Shown here: positions 8,039-16,916 of the stretch, piece by piece | Layout: the number at the start of each line of letters is the position of its first letter | Position numbering within the stretch: position 1 is the first letter of the stretch | NCBI RefSeq assembly: GCF_017894365.1 | Contig: NZ_CP059467.1 | Span: 1,736,001-1,800,000, forward strand | Length of the DNA stretch: 64,000 nt | Reading direction: 5' to 3' | Source of the DNA: Aromatoleum bremense | GTDB lineage: Bacteria > Pseudomonadota > Gammaproteobacteria > Burkholderiales > Rhodocyclaceae | Translations under genes and position numbers: made by a program | Notes under the pieces: model-generated | What the model saw: the letters and a program-made list of their open reading frames with translations, nothing else | Databases searched by the model: none | What the model was told of the DNA's origin: nothing

Positions 8039-8127
8039 TCCACGGAGTTCCGTGGATGTCCAAGAAGCCACTCAAGTCGTTGATACAATACGCTTTTTAA
8101 GCGCAACGATGTTCCATGGACATCCAC
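8039..8127. promoter_or_regulatory. palindromes upstream of integrase remnant
   Basis: A perfect palindrome TCCACGGA-GT-TCCGTGGA is at 8039-8056. An 11-bp inverted repeat follows: GTGGATGTCCA at 8052-8062 and TGGACATCCAC at 8117-8127. Just after come the direct repeats ATGTCCATT and GTGTCCATT (about 8153-8175). The GTCCA-rich repeats resemble the region that precedes P4-type integrase genes, where attachment and arm sites lie. No partner attachment site is visible in the window. Confidence 0.4.
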
Positions 8128-8198
8128 CGAAATCCACCTGAAGCCGCGACTTTTATGTCCATTATTGTGTCCATTTTTGCGGGCACGGCGGCTTCAGA

Positions 8199-8712
8199 AT
8201 CCGGCCTCAGACCTCGACGTAGTGGCACTGCCGCTGCCCCTGTCAACCACAACCCGTTCCTGCGCATGGCCGACCTGCCCAAGCTGTTGCAGCGGCTGCG
8301 CAAGTACCTCGGCCGGCAGCAGACCCATCTCGGTCTACGGTTGCTGCTGCTGACCGGTGTGCGAACGGGCGAGTTGCACCAAGCAACGCCGGATCAGTTC
8401 GACCTCGATCGAGGTCTGTGGATCATCCCGCCCGACGTCGTAAAGCAACTGGTGGACATGCGCAAGAAGCGCCAGTTGCCCAAGGACATCCCACCCTACA
8501 TCGTGCCGCTGTCGGTGCAGGCCCAGGAGATCGTCCGGCACCTGCTGGAGGAGGTCAAGCCGACCCAGCACTACCTGTTCCGGCACGACAGCGAAATAAA
8601 GATGCGCATGAGCGAGAACACGCTCAACAGCGCCCTCAAGCGCATGGACTGCCGCGACCTGCTGACCGGGCACACTGCACATGTCAATGAAATAGGGGTG
8701 TATCAGTTTTAA
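8199..8712 (+). pseudogene. tyrosine integrase remnant (P4/ICE type)
   Basis: The catalytic core is readable: NHNPFLRMADLPKLLQRL, LRLLLLTGVRTGEL (with the first catalytic Arg), a DRGLWIIPPDVVKQL segment, and RMDCRDLLTGH. The N-terminal arm and core-binding domain are absent. A few residues before the core (DLDVVALPLP, about 8211-8240) are in another frame, so a frameshift lies near 8240. The C-terminus stops at LLTGH and then turns into TAHVNEIGVYQF, losing the HxxR box and the catalytic Tyr. An open frame does run from 8116, but its first 40 residues come from repeat DNA. It cannot be an active recombinase. Confidence 0.75.
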
Positions 8713-8725
8713 ATCGGCATTGACA
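8682..8725. repeat. possible IS21-like terminal remnant
   Basis: TGTCAATG (8682-8689) and CATTGACA (8718-8725) form an 8-bp inverted repeat closing a 44-bp segment. The inner sequence read from the right (TTTAAAACTGATACACCC) resembles the terminal repeats of IS21-family elements as I recall them. It begins exactly where the integrase reading breaks off. It could be the abutted ends left by an internally deleted IS. This is low-confidence pattern recognition. Confidence 0.35.
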
Positions 8726-8747
8726 ACGGTCGACAGGGGATGCACTT

Positions 8748-9338
8748 TCAGCTTTCCGGCATGTCTTCCGGCAAGTCGTGCGAGATCCCTTGGTGGCACT
8801 CGATGCAGGTCTGCTTTTCCTTGGCGGCCGCCTGGTGCTGCTTGCGAGCGCGCGGCTTCTGAGGCTCGAGGTCCATCGCTTCGAGCGTGTGGCAGTTGCG
8901 GCATTCGCGCGAGTCGCTCGCCTTCATCGACGCCCATACGCGCTGAGCCATGGCCAGGCGATTGGCCTCGAACTTCTCGGGGGTATCGATGGTACCGACG
9001 AGCTTGTGGAAGAGCTCGTTGGTCGCGCGCACCTTGCGTACGATCTTGGGGCCCCAGTCCTTGGGTACGTGGCAGTCGGCGCAGGTGACCCGGATTCCTT
9101 TCGGGTTGGAGTAATGGATTGTCTTCTGGTATTCCCGGTACACCTTCTGCTCCATCTCATGACACGAGACGCAGAACTCCATCGTATTGGTCGCCTCGAG
9201 CACGGTGTGGAATCCACCCCAGAAAATTATCCCGGCCAGGAAGCCGCCGCCCGCCAGGGTGAGCAGCGAGTAGCGGGCGCTGGGTCGTCGCAAGGCGTTC
9301 CACAGCCGGGTTGGAAGGTTTTTGCGGTCGTCGGACAT
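8748..9338 (-). CDS. NapC/NirT-type tetrahaem quinol dehydrogenase
   Basis: 196 residues from ATG 9338 (MSDDRKNLPT). There is one N-terminal membrane anchor (about residues 22-42) and four CXXCH haem c motifs: CVSCH 56-60, CADCH 86-90, CRNCH 146-150 and CIECH 178-182. Size and layout match NapC/NirT proteins, which take electrons from membrane quinol and pass them to periplasmic partners. The gene lies 86 bp downstream of the EB_dh-type cytochrome gene in the same direction, so the two probably work as donor and acceptor. No catalytic molybdoenzyme is encoded nearby. Confidence 0.85.
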   Translation of the reverse strand: MSDDRKNLPTRLWNALRRPSARYSLLTLAGGGFLAGIIFWGGFHTVLEATNTMEFCVSCHEMEQKVYREYQKTIHYSNPKGIRVTCADCHVPKDWGPKIVRKVRATNELFHKLVGTIDTPEKFEANRLAMAQRVWASMKASDSRECRNCHTLEAMDLEPQKPRARKQHQAAAKEKQTCIECHQGISHDLPEDMPES

Positions 9339-9424
9339 GTTGGATCCTTTGCTCTTCGATGCGGCGCGCGGCGGAAGGGGGGCCATGGGAGAAGGGGGCC
9401 CGACCTTCCCCCTCGCTCATGGAG

Positions 9425-10738
9425 TCACTTGAGCTCCACCGCCTTGATATCGCCCTTGTCCGTGCCGACGCCCAGCGTGAGCGGGAAGCTCACGTGGTGG
9501 AAACGGGTGGTGACATTGTCGTCATGGACAGCCAGACCGATCGGATAGGTCTGGCCGGCAACGAGCGCAACGTCGTCCTTGTTGCCGGTGTCGAGCTTGC
9601 GCCACACGTACATCGTCCACATGCCGTCGGCCCAGGTGCCCTTGGCGTCCAGGTCGTCGGCCGAGCCCTCGGTCTTGGTGTTGAGGATGAAGCCGGGCAG
9701 GACGTCGCTGTCCTTCACCTTGGCCGGGTCGAAGGGGACGCTGTTGCTGTCGCTCAGCTTCGGCGCCTTCGGGTCGCGGAACTGCGCTTCGGTGAGCGCC
9801 ACGCGGCCGCCGTTCTTCGCCGGGTCGAACATGAACTTGGGCTGCTTCTTCGCGCCATCCCAGTTGCTGTCGAAGGGTTTCTTGCCGGAGTCGAAGTTGC
9901 GATACTGGAAGACATGGGAGTCGTCGGCCTTACCCACGGGCAGCGAACGGTAGGCGCGCGCCTGCCACAGATCCAGGAAGGCGCCCTTGCCCATCAGGAC
10001 GTCGAGCTCCGCTTTCGGCTTCACCTTGTCCCAGCCGCCCGCCTCATCCGTGGCGCTGCGCGTCGCCGGCAGGTACTTGCGGATGTCGGTGCGCTTCATC
10101 CCGTCCTTGCCCAGCATCGGGTGAGCCTCGACCTGCGCCTGGGTCGGCGCGTTGGGCATGTCGCGCATGGAGTTGTGACAGGTGACCCAGCAGCCCAGGT
10201 TGTTGAACTCCGGCACGCCCTTGCCGTCGCCGAGCAACACGTTGAAGCGATCCTCATACGACACCTTGGCCTTGCCGGCCTTGACATCCGTGTTGGTTCG
10301 GTTGCTGCCGTAGGTGACCCACTTGCCGTCCTTGAGCGCCTTGTAGTCGTGGAAGGCGCCGGCCTCCTTGAGAGACGTCGGCCAGCTCGCCTTGAGGTAG
10401 ATCCGCTCCTTGTCATAGGCGGCCTGGATGGTCAGCTTCTTCGTGCCGTCCTTCCCGGCGATCGGGGTGGGCTCCAGCCGCTTGCCGGCGGCGAGCTTGT
10501 TGCCGATGTCGGCTTCCTCGTCCTCATGGCACTCCAGGCAGTTCTTCCCGTCCTTTATCCCCTTGGCACCGCCCTTCTTGTGCTCGGCACTGTGGATCCA
10601 CTCGTAGGATGCCTGGCCCGGATAGAACAGCGTCACGGTCGCGGCCGGAACCTTCGACCAGTCGATGGTGGCGATGTCGGCGGCCAGCGCCGAACTCGTC
10701 GTCAGGGCCGCACCCAGCAGCACAGCATATCGCTTCAT
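9425..10738 (-). CDS. periplasmic EB_dh-type cytochrome
   Basis: 437 residues from ATG 10738 (MKRYAVLLGAALTTSSALAA), with a Sec signal peptide of about 20 residues cleaved near ALA-AD. A canonical haem c motif CLECH is at 67-71 and an unusual CWVTCH (CX3CH) at 183-188. The rest resembles the ethylbenzene-dehydrogenase-related (EB_dh) haem domain: LTIQAAYDKERIYLKASW, and near the end YVWRKLDTGNKDD and VHDDNVTTRFHHVSFPLTL. EB_dh proteins otherwise serve as haem b subunits of DMSO-reductase-family enzymes. With the NapC-like protein it should form a quinol-to-periplasm electron path whose final acceptor is unknown. A sigma-54 promoter and an activator site lie upstream. A broken paralogue is at 13205-13306. 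Confidence 0.8.
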   Translation of the reverse strand: MKRYAVLLGAALTTSSALAADIATIDWSKVPAATVTLFYPGQASYEWIHSAEHKKGGAKGIKDGKNCLECHEDEEADIGNKLAAGKRLEPTPIAGKDGTKKLTIQAAYDKERIYLKASWPTSLKEAGAFHDYKALKDGKWVTYGSNRTNTDVKAGKAKVSYEDRFNVLLGDGKGVPEFNNLGCWVTCHNSMRDMPNAPTQAQVEAHPMLGKDGMKRTDIRKYLPATRSATDEAGGWDKVKPKAELDVLMGKGAFLDLWQARAYRSLPVGKADDSHVFQYRNFDSGKKPFDSNWDGAKKQPKFMFDPAKNGGRVALTEAQFRDPKAPKLSDSNSVPFDPAKVKDSDVLPGFILNTKTEGSADDLDAKGTWADGMWTMYVWRKLDTGNKDDVALVAGQTYPIGLAVHDDNVTTRFHHVSFPLTLGVGTDKGDIKAVELK

Positions 10739-10781
10739 GATCGTTCCCCTCTTGTCATTGGACGGACTCGCCAAGGCAGCA

Positions 10782-10796
10782 GCAAACGGCGTACCA
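10782..10796 (-). promoter_or_regulatory. predicted sigma-54 promoter, cytochrome operon
   Basis: Minus-strand TGGTACgccgtTTGC matches the -24/-12 consensus (TGGCAC-N5-TTGC) with one mismatch. It lies 44 bp upstream of the EB_dh gene start. The activator site at 10873-10894 is 77 bp further upstream, a normal distance for an NtrC-type regulator. Confidence 0.75.
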
Positions 10797-10872
10797 CCTC
10801 TGCGGGATTGCTGATGGCGCGCGGAATGGGCGGGGATCCTGGCGCGATCCGAGCCGGGGCCGGGTGGTTGGA

Positions 10873-10894
10873 GTTGTCACCCGTTCGCGACAAC
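10873..10894. promoter_or_regulatory. upstream activator site, copy 1
   Basis: A 22-bp inverted repeat with arms GTTGTCAC and GCGACAAC (one mismatch) around a 6-bp centre. A further GTCAC half-site overlaps the end of the regulator remnant. The element has the same length, the same arms and the same position relative to the regulator stop codon as the perfect copy at 13424-13445. Confidence 0.7.
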
Positions 10895-10896
10895 TG

Positions 10897-11063
10897 TCAC
10901 TTTTCATTGACGACTCTCCGACGCTTCATGTGCACGTGCGCGTCCTGCAGCCGGATGCCCGGCACACTCGTCGTCGCGAAGCGCTGCCGGGTTGCTCCGA
11001 GGCGGCCACTGGAGCAGCTGCGGGTATCGGGTCATCATCGACGGTGAGGACTCGGGCCCGCAT
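10897..11063 (-). pseudogene. sigma-54 response regulator remnant (RR1)
   Basis: The minus strand starts MRARVLTVDDDP at 11063, matching the first residues of the intact regulator RR2 (MLPRILVVDDDR). After about 100 bp of unrelated reading, another frame gives PGIRLQDAHVHMKRRRV up to the TGA at 10897, matching the RR2 end SGIPRQNFYTRMKRWGFV. Everything between (receiver, AAA+ domain, about 1.2 kb) is gone. The start overlaps the 3' end of the HK1 gene. So kinase HK1 has no partner of its own. Confidence 0.75.
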
Positions 11064-12828
11064 CGGAGCCTGTCTCCGGAGAATGCTCCGGCAACCAGAT
11101 TGCAAAGCGCGCGCCACCCTCGGAGCGGTTGGTGACATCCACCCGCCCTCCGTGCAGGAGGGCGACATGCAGGACCACCGGCAATCCCAGCCCGGTGCCT
11201 TCGGCGCGGGTGCTGAAGAACGGCGTGAATAAGTGATCCAGCACCTCGGGCGCAATCCCCGGCCCCTCGTCCTCGACGCTCAGGAGCCAGGCCGGGTCGC
11301 GGTCCGCGTCGGAGCAGGCCGGCAGCAGCGTGACCAGCACATGTCCCTCACCGCCCATTGCCTGGCCGGCGTTGGCCAGCAGGTTGAACAGGGCGTGGCG
11401 CAGCAAGATGGGGTCGATCACGAGGCGCACCTCGTACGGCAGCTCAACGTCGACGTCCACCCGGCGGCCAACGCTCTGGCGAAACAGCGAGACCGCTTCA
11501 TTGACAAGTACGCCCATGTCGGTCGCTGTGCGCTGGAAGCGGGAAACCTTGCTGAAACCGAGCATGCGTTGGATGAAGCTGCTGCAGTCCTGCCCGGCAC
11601 TGCGGATCTCTGCAAGCAGCTCGCGTACCCGCACCGGATCGTCGGCTTGCCGTTCGGCGAGTTGCGTCATGTTGACGACGCCCACAAGCGGATTGTTCAG
11701 CTGGTGGGCGATCTGGCCGATCATGGTGCCCACCGCCGAGAGCTTTTCCACCTGCACCATGCGCTGATGCTCGCTGCTCATGCGCAGCAGGCGCAGCTCG
11801 AGCTCGTACTGCCGCTCGTAGTCCCGCTCGACCTGCGCAAGCGAACCGCGGAAGAACAGGAAGACGACGAGGCCGGCAAGCATGCTGACGAGGGTCGCCA
11901 CGATCAGGGAGCGCCGGAAGGTGCGCTCGAGCCTGGTCACGTCGCGCACCACCACCAGCCGGCCGATCTCGCGCCCGTCCGCCACGGTCAGGGGCACTCC
12001 GGCGAGGTAGAGGCTGCGCTCACCATCGGTCGCATTGCCCCCCGAAGTCCCGGCGAGGATCGCGGCAAGGCGCGTGCGCAGGCCCGCCGAGAACCGTTCC
12101 GGTGTCTGGCCGACGAGCGCGAACGCATCGAACGCTTCCCAGCGCCCCTCCCGGCCCAGGAGCGTCTGGCCCTTCTCCCACTGCGCTCGCGACATGAACC
12201 GCTTGTCGACGAAGGCGAACAGCTCCACGCCAAGGGTGCTCCGGATATCGACGAGCAGGTGCTCGATCTCCTCGCCCAGCTCGACGTAACCGACAGTGGC
12301 AGCGTCGCGGCGCCAGGGGGTGACGGTGCGAAGGGTAAGCGTGCCCAATGACCCGAGCTCGAGGCCGAAGCTGGTCTGGCCCCGCTCGCGCGCCTGCACG
12401 GTGGTGTAGCGGTCGATGGTGTCGCCAAACTGCTCGCGCTCATGGAGCCGCAACAGCGACACCAGATCGGGAGCGGTGAAATACAGGTGAGTCATGCCGT
12501 GCTCGGCGCGAATCGACTCGAACAGCGGCGCGACCAGGCGAAATAGCTCGTCCCGGTCCTGGTCGACGAGCGCCGCCTCGAGTTCGCGATTGCCGAACAT
12601 CGCCATGACGATGCCGTGCATCACCTTCGCCTCCTTCTCCACCTTCTGTCGCAGCAGGGTATCCACGGCTGCGGCACTCTCGGTGAGGTCGGCTTCGAGG
12701 GTCTGGCGCTCGAGGAGATAGACGGTGACGAAAAAGGCGGCGACCACGAACAGGACGACTGCGGCAAAGGTGCCGAGGATCGAGGCCTTGACCTGCCTGC
12801 CCCGCCTGTCCCGCCTACCCTCGCTCAT
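11035..12828 (-). CDS. membrane sensor histidine kinase HK1
   Basis: 597 residues, starting MSEGRRDRRGRQVKASIL at 12828. There are two transmembrane helices (about 15-40 and 305-330) around a periplasmic sensor with THLYFTAPDLVSLLRLH and GLELGSLGTLTLRTVTPW, which looks like a double-Cache (dCache_3-type) domain. The H-box is IAHQLNNPLVGVVNM. ATP-binding motifs follow: HALFNLLANAGQAM (N box), DEGPGIAP (G1) and GTGLGLPVV (G2). It is a paralogue of HK2, with the same layout and many identical motifs. The ligand is unknown. Its response regulator is reduced to a remnant, so it must signal to RR2 or be idle. Confidence 0.85.
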   Translation of the reverse strand: MSEGRRDRRGRQVKASILGTFAAVVLFVVAAFFVTVYLLERQTLEADLTESAAAVDTLLRQKVEKEAKVMHGIVMAMFGNRELEAALVDQDRDELFRLVAPLFESIRAEHGMTHLYFTAPDLVSLLRLHEREQFGDTIDRYTTVQARERGQTSFGLELGSLGTLTLRTVTPWRRDAATVGYVELGEEIEHLLVDIRSTLGVELFAFVDKRFMSRAQWEKGQTLLGREGRWEAFDAFALVGQTPERFSAGLRTRLAAILAGTSGGNATDGERSLYLAGVPLTVADGREIGRLVVVRDVTRLERTFRRSLIVATLVSMLAGLVVFLFFRGSLAQVERDYERQYELELRLLRMSSEHQRMVQVEKLSAVGTMIGQIAHQLNNPLVGVVNMTQLAERQADDPVRVRELLAEIRSAGQDCSSFIQRMLGFSKVSRFQRTATDMGVLVNEAVSLFRQSVGRRVDVDVELPYEVRLVIDPILLRHALFNLLANAGQAMGGEGHVLVTLLPACSDADRDPAWLLSVEDEGPGIAPEVLDHLFTPFFSTRAEGTGLGLPVVLHVALLHGGRVDVTNRSEGGARFAIWLPEHSPETGSDAGPSPHRR

Positions 12829-13204
12829 CGCCCCGCTCTCCTATTCAGCGCAGTGATGGCGGCGAGGGAGCCGCATGATCGCGCCGGGATACCCGGGCAA
12901 ATGACGCGTATGACGCCCCCGCCCGGCTAGCCTCGAAGGCACACGATCCGCTACCGCGGATTCCCTCTGCCGCGGGGACCAATGGACGGGGACGCGTGCT
13001 GCGGGCAACGCCGCAAGGCGGGCACGAGGTACCCGCGCGCGGCGTTCCGGAGGCGCCGGCAGGCGCGAAATAACCTGCCCGCGCGAGCGATCAGCCCGCT
13101 GCAACCACCGCCGAACACTTCGAAGTCCTCCTGCCCTGGAATCAGAAACAGGCGCATCGACCACAGAGTAGCCCTCGCCGGAAAGACTGGGGTCTATGGA
13201 TCGC
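12829..13204. other. decayed interval, no gene recognised
   Basis: About 375 bp between HK1 and the cytochrome stub. By analogy with copy 1 this is where the rest of the cytochrome gene and a NapC-like gene would have been. I see no further homology to either in any frame. A long minus-strand frame (12841-13278) is arginine-rich and looks non-coding. Confidence 0.5.
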
Positions 13205-13306
13205 TTACGGAATCTTCCAACGGTTGATTGTTGCCGGGTCCCCGGCGAGGGCCGAGCCCGCAGTGGGGACGACGACACATGCGATCACTACTGCGCTCTT
13301 GTTCAT
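13205..13306 (-). pseudogene. EB_dh-type cytochrome stub (copy 2)
   Basis: 33 codons from ATG 13306: a signal peptide MNKSAVVIACVV..., then ALAGDPATINRWKIP and a TAA stop at 13205. It aligns with the start of the intact cytochrome (ALAADIATIDWSKVP). Translation ends where the intact protein continues PAATVTL. No haem motif remains. The promoter and activator site upstream are preserved. Confidence 0.75.
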
Positions 13307-13345
13307 GACGGCCTCACGTTGTCGAAAGTCGGACAAGGGGGAGGC

Positions 13346-13360
13346 GCAATACCTGTGCCA
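13346..13360 (-). promoter_or_regulatory. predicted sigma-54 promoter before cytochrome stub
   Basis: Minus-strand TGGCACaggtaTTGC is an exact match to the -24/-12 consensus. It lies 40 bp upstream of the stub ATG and 64 bp downstream of the inverted repeat at 13424-13445. The promoter looks functional although its gene is not. Confidence 0.8.
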
Positions 13361-13423
13361 CTTCGAGGCTTGCCGATAGATCAAGGTGTTGCAGTCCGCG
13401 CAAAGACATCTCCTACGCATGAA

Positions 13424-13445
13424 GTTGTCACTGGGTAGTGACAAC
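13424..13445. promoter_or_regulatory. upstream activator site, copy 2
   Basis: A perfect 22-bp inverted repeat: arms GTTGTCACT and AGTGACAAC around GGGT, followed by a further GTCAC half-site. It begins two bases past the RR2 stop codon, as copy 1 does past the remnant's stop. It is the likely binding site of RR2. Confidence 0.75.
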
Positions 13446-13447
13446 CG

Positions 13448-14842
<1,395 letters not shown>

Positions 14843-14849
14843 GTCCGTT

Positions 14850-16610
14850 CTAGTCCGTTGCGTCGTGCGGCAGCCACAGCGCGAATCGCGCGCCGCCGCC
14901 GGGTTGGTTGGCTGCGTCCACACGCCCGTCATGGAGCAGCGCCACGTGCTGCACCACCGGCAGGCCGAGGCCGGTGCCGTCGCTGCGGGTCGTGAAGAAG
15001 GGCACGAAGAGCTTGTCCATCGCCGCCGCCGCGATGCCCGTGCCATGGTCGGTGACCGACAGACACCAGCCCGGCGCACCGTTGTCGGGATTGGCCGCGG
15101 GTTCCAGCACGATCACGATGGCGTCATCGCCCGGAGTGGCCTGCGCCGCGTTGAGCAGCAGGTTGAAGAGCGCATGGCGGATCAGGATGGGGTCGACGTC
15201 GAGCACCACCGGCGCCGCAGGCAAGCGGACCTCCACCGGCAGGTGGCGCGTTTCGGCCTGGCGGAACAGGAGGACCGTCTCGTCGATCAGCGGCCCCATC
15301 GGCGTCGGCATGCGCTCGAACGACGACCCCTTGGAGAAGGCCAGCATACGCCGCAGAAAGGCGTGGCAATCCTTGCCCGCGCGCCGGATATCGTCCAGCA
15401 GCGCGCGCGTGCGCGGCGGATTCTCCGCTTCCCGCTGGGCGAGCTCGGCCATGTTGACGACGCCCACCAGCGGATTGTTGAGCTGGTGGGCGATGCCGCC
15501 CACCATCGTACCGAGGGCCGACAGCTTTTCCAGCTGCAGGATGCGATGCTGCTCGGTGTTGAGGCGCAGCAGCTGATGCTCGAGGTCGTGCTGGCGCAGG
15601 TAATCCCGCTCCACGCGCGCCAGCGCGACGCCGAAGGCCCCCAGCACGCTGGCGGCGGCCAGCAGGCTCAGCCCGATGACGGTCACCGTCGACCAGCGGA
15701 ACATCGATTCCAGCGCGGTGATGTCGCGGATCACCACCAGCTCGCCGATGTGGCGTCCGCCGGCATCGTCGAGGGGCAGGAGTGCGACGTGCAGCTTGCG
15801 CGCCTGCTCCTGCAGGCCCACCGTGTCGCCGGCGAGCAACTTGCCGAAGGTCCGGTCATCAAGGGCTGCCGGCAGCCGGGCGGTCGTCTGCGCCAGGGCG
15901 ACATGAGTGTCGAAGCGGTTCCAGTCGCCGTGACGTTCCATCAGCGACATGCCGCGTTGCCACTGTTCGGGCAGCAGGAAGCGCTTTTCCACCAGCACCG
16001 CGAGACCCACCGACAGGCTGTCGCCGATCTCGTCGAGCAGGTGCTCGATCTCCTCGCCGATCTCGAGATAGCCGAGCACCTTTGCGTCGCGCCGCCACGG
16101 CGCCACCAGGCGCAAGGTGAGCGTACCGAGGGGACCCAGCTCGAGCCCGCGCACGGTCTTCTCCTGCTCCCTGGCCCTCACCATGGTCATGCGGTTGATC
16201 TGGTCGCCGAACTCGCCGGGGCTGTGCAGCCGATACAAGTTCACCAGGTCGGCCCCGGTGAAATAGAGGTGCGTGATGCGGTGCTCGGTGCGCAGCGTCT
16301 CGAACAGGGCCCCCCCTTGCCGCGCGAGGCCCTTGCGATCGCCCTTGACGAACGCGCGCTCCACCGCCTCGTTGGACATCACCGCCTGCAGCACCGCCCG
16401 CATCAGGTTGGTGTCCTTGTCCAGCTTCTGTGCGAACAGTTTCGCCACCGACGCCGATCGCTCGGCCAGATCCTGATCGCGGATGCGGTTTTCGACGAAG
16501 AAGATGGCCGTCGCGAACACCCCTACGATGAACGCCAGCATGATGGCAAAGGGGCCGATGAAGGCCGCTCTGACACGCCTGGGTTCTTTAGGGTGGGGGC
16601 CGGGATTCAT
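14850..16610 (-). CDS. membrane sensor histidine kinase HK2
   Basis: 586 residues from ATG 16610 (MNPGPHPKEPRRVRAAF). It has two transmembrane helices around a dCache-type sensor (THLYFTGADLVNLYRLHS, GLELGPLGTLTLRLVAPW), then H-box IAHQLNNPLVGVVNM, N box HALFNLLLNAAQAT and G2 GTGLGLPVV. It is a paralogue of HK1, with the same key sensor motifs, so the two may detect the same or a related signal. The open frame extends 30 codons upstream, but those overlap a degenerate region and lack a ribosome site. Confidence 0.85.
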   Translation of the reverse strand: MNPGPHPKEPRRVRAAFIGPFAIMLAFIVGVFATAIFFVENRIRDQDLAERSASVAKLFAQKLDKDTNLMRAVLQAVMSNEAVERAFVKGDRKGLARQGGALFETLRTEHRITHLYFTGADLVNLYRLHSPGEFGDQINRMTMVRAREQEKTVRGLELGPLGTLTLRLVAPWRRDAKVLGYLEIGEEIEHLLDEIGDSLSVGLAVLVEKRFLLPEQWQRGMSLMERHGDWNRFDTHVALAQTTARLPAALDDRTFGKLLAGDTVGLQEQARKLHVALLPLDDAGGRHIGELVVIRDITALESMFRWSTVTVIGLSLLAAASVLGAFGVALARVERDYLRQHDLEHQLLRLNTEQHRILQLEKLSALGTMVGGIAHQLNNPLVGVVNMAELAQREAENPPRTRALLDDIRRAGKDCHAFLRRMLAFSKGSSFERMPTPMGPLIDETVLLFRQAETRHLPVEVRLPAAPVVLDVDPILIRHALFNLLLNAAQATPGDDAIVIVLEPAANPDNGAPGWCLSVTDHGTGIAAAAMDKLFVPFFTTRSDGTGLGLPVVQHVALLHDGRVDAANQPGGGARFALWLPHDATD

Positions 16611-16701
16611 CGGGCGAAAGTGTGCGCCGCGCTTTCCCGGGAGGCAACCCATGACAAAGGCGGTGGCGCAGGCGGCCCACCGGCGCGCCCGCTCGCCCAA
16701 G

Positions 16702-16822
16702 CTACTGCCAGCCGCCGCCCAGCACCCGGCACAGCGCCACCCGGTTACTCGCTTCGGCGAGGCGCGCCGCGATCAGCTCCTGCTCGGCGGCGTAGAGCGT
16801 GCGCTGGGCGTCGAGCAGGCCA
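16702..16822 (-). pseudogene. NodT/OprM-type outer-membrane factor, C-terminal remnant
   Basis: About 38 residues read on the minus strand to the TAG at 16702: [19 protein letters not shown] followed by [19 protein letters not shown]. This is the typical end of a NodT-family outer-membrane lipoprotein of RND efflux pumps. Nothing of the other 430 residues is present upstream, where a flavin reductase gene begins. The break marks a deletion or insertion edge next to the cytochrome/kinase block. Confidence 0.7.
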
Positions 16823-16916
16823 ACGGCGCAACCGCATTGAGTGTTGATTTACGCCGGTGGCCGGTGTATCGCAACGAGCGCCACCGGCACACGCGGTGAC
16901 GTTCGGCCGCACCGCT

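Noticed and set aside
7711..8127. 138-codon minus-strand frame between the LysR and integrase fossils
   Set aside because: No recognisable domain, no ribosome site, and it covers the palindromes next to the integrase; probably chance.
12841..13278. 145-codon minus-strand frame after HK1
   Set aside because: Arg-rich composition and overlap with the cytochrome stub in another frame; no homology seen.
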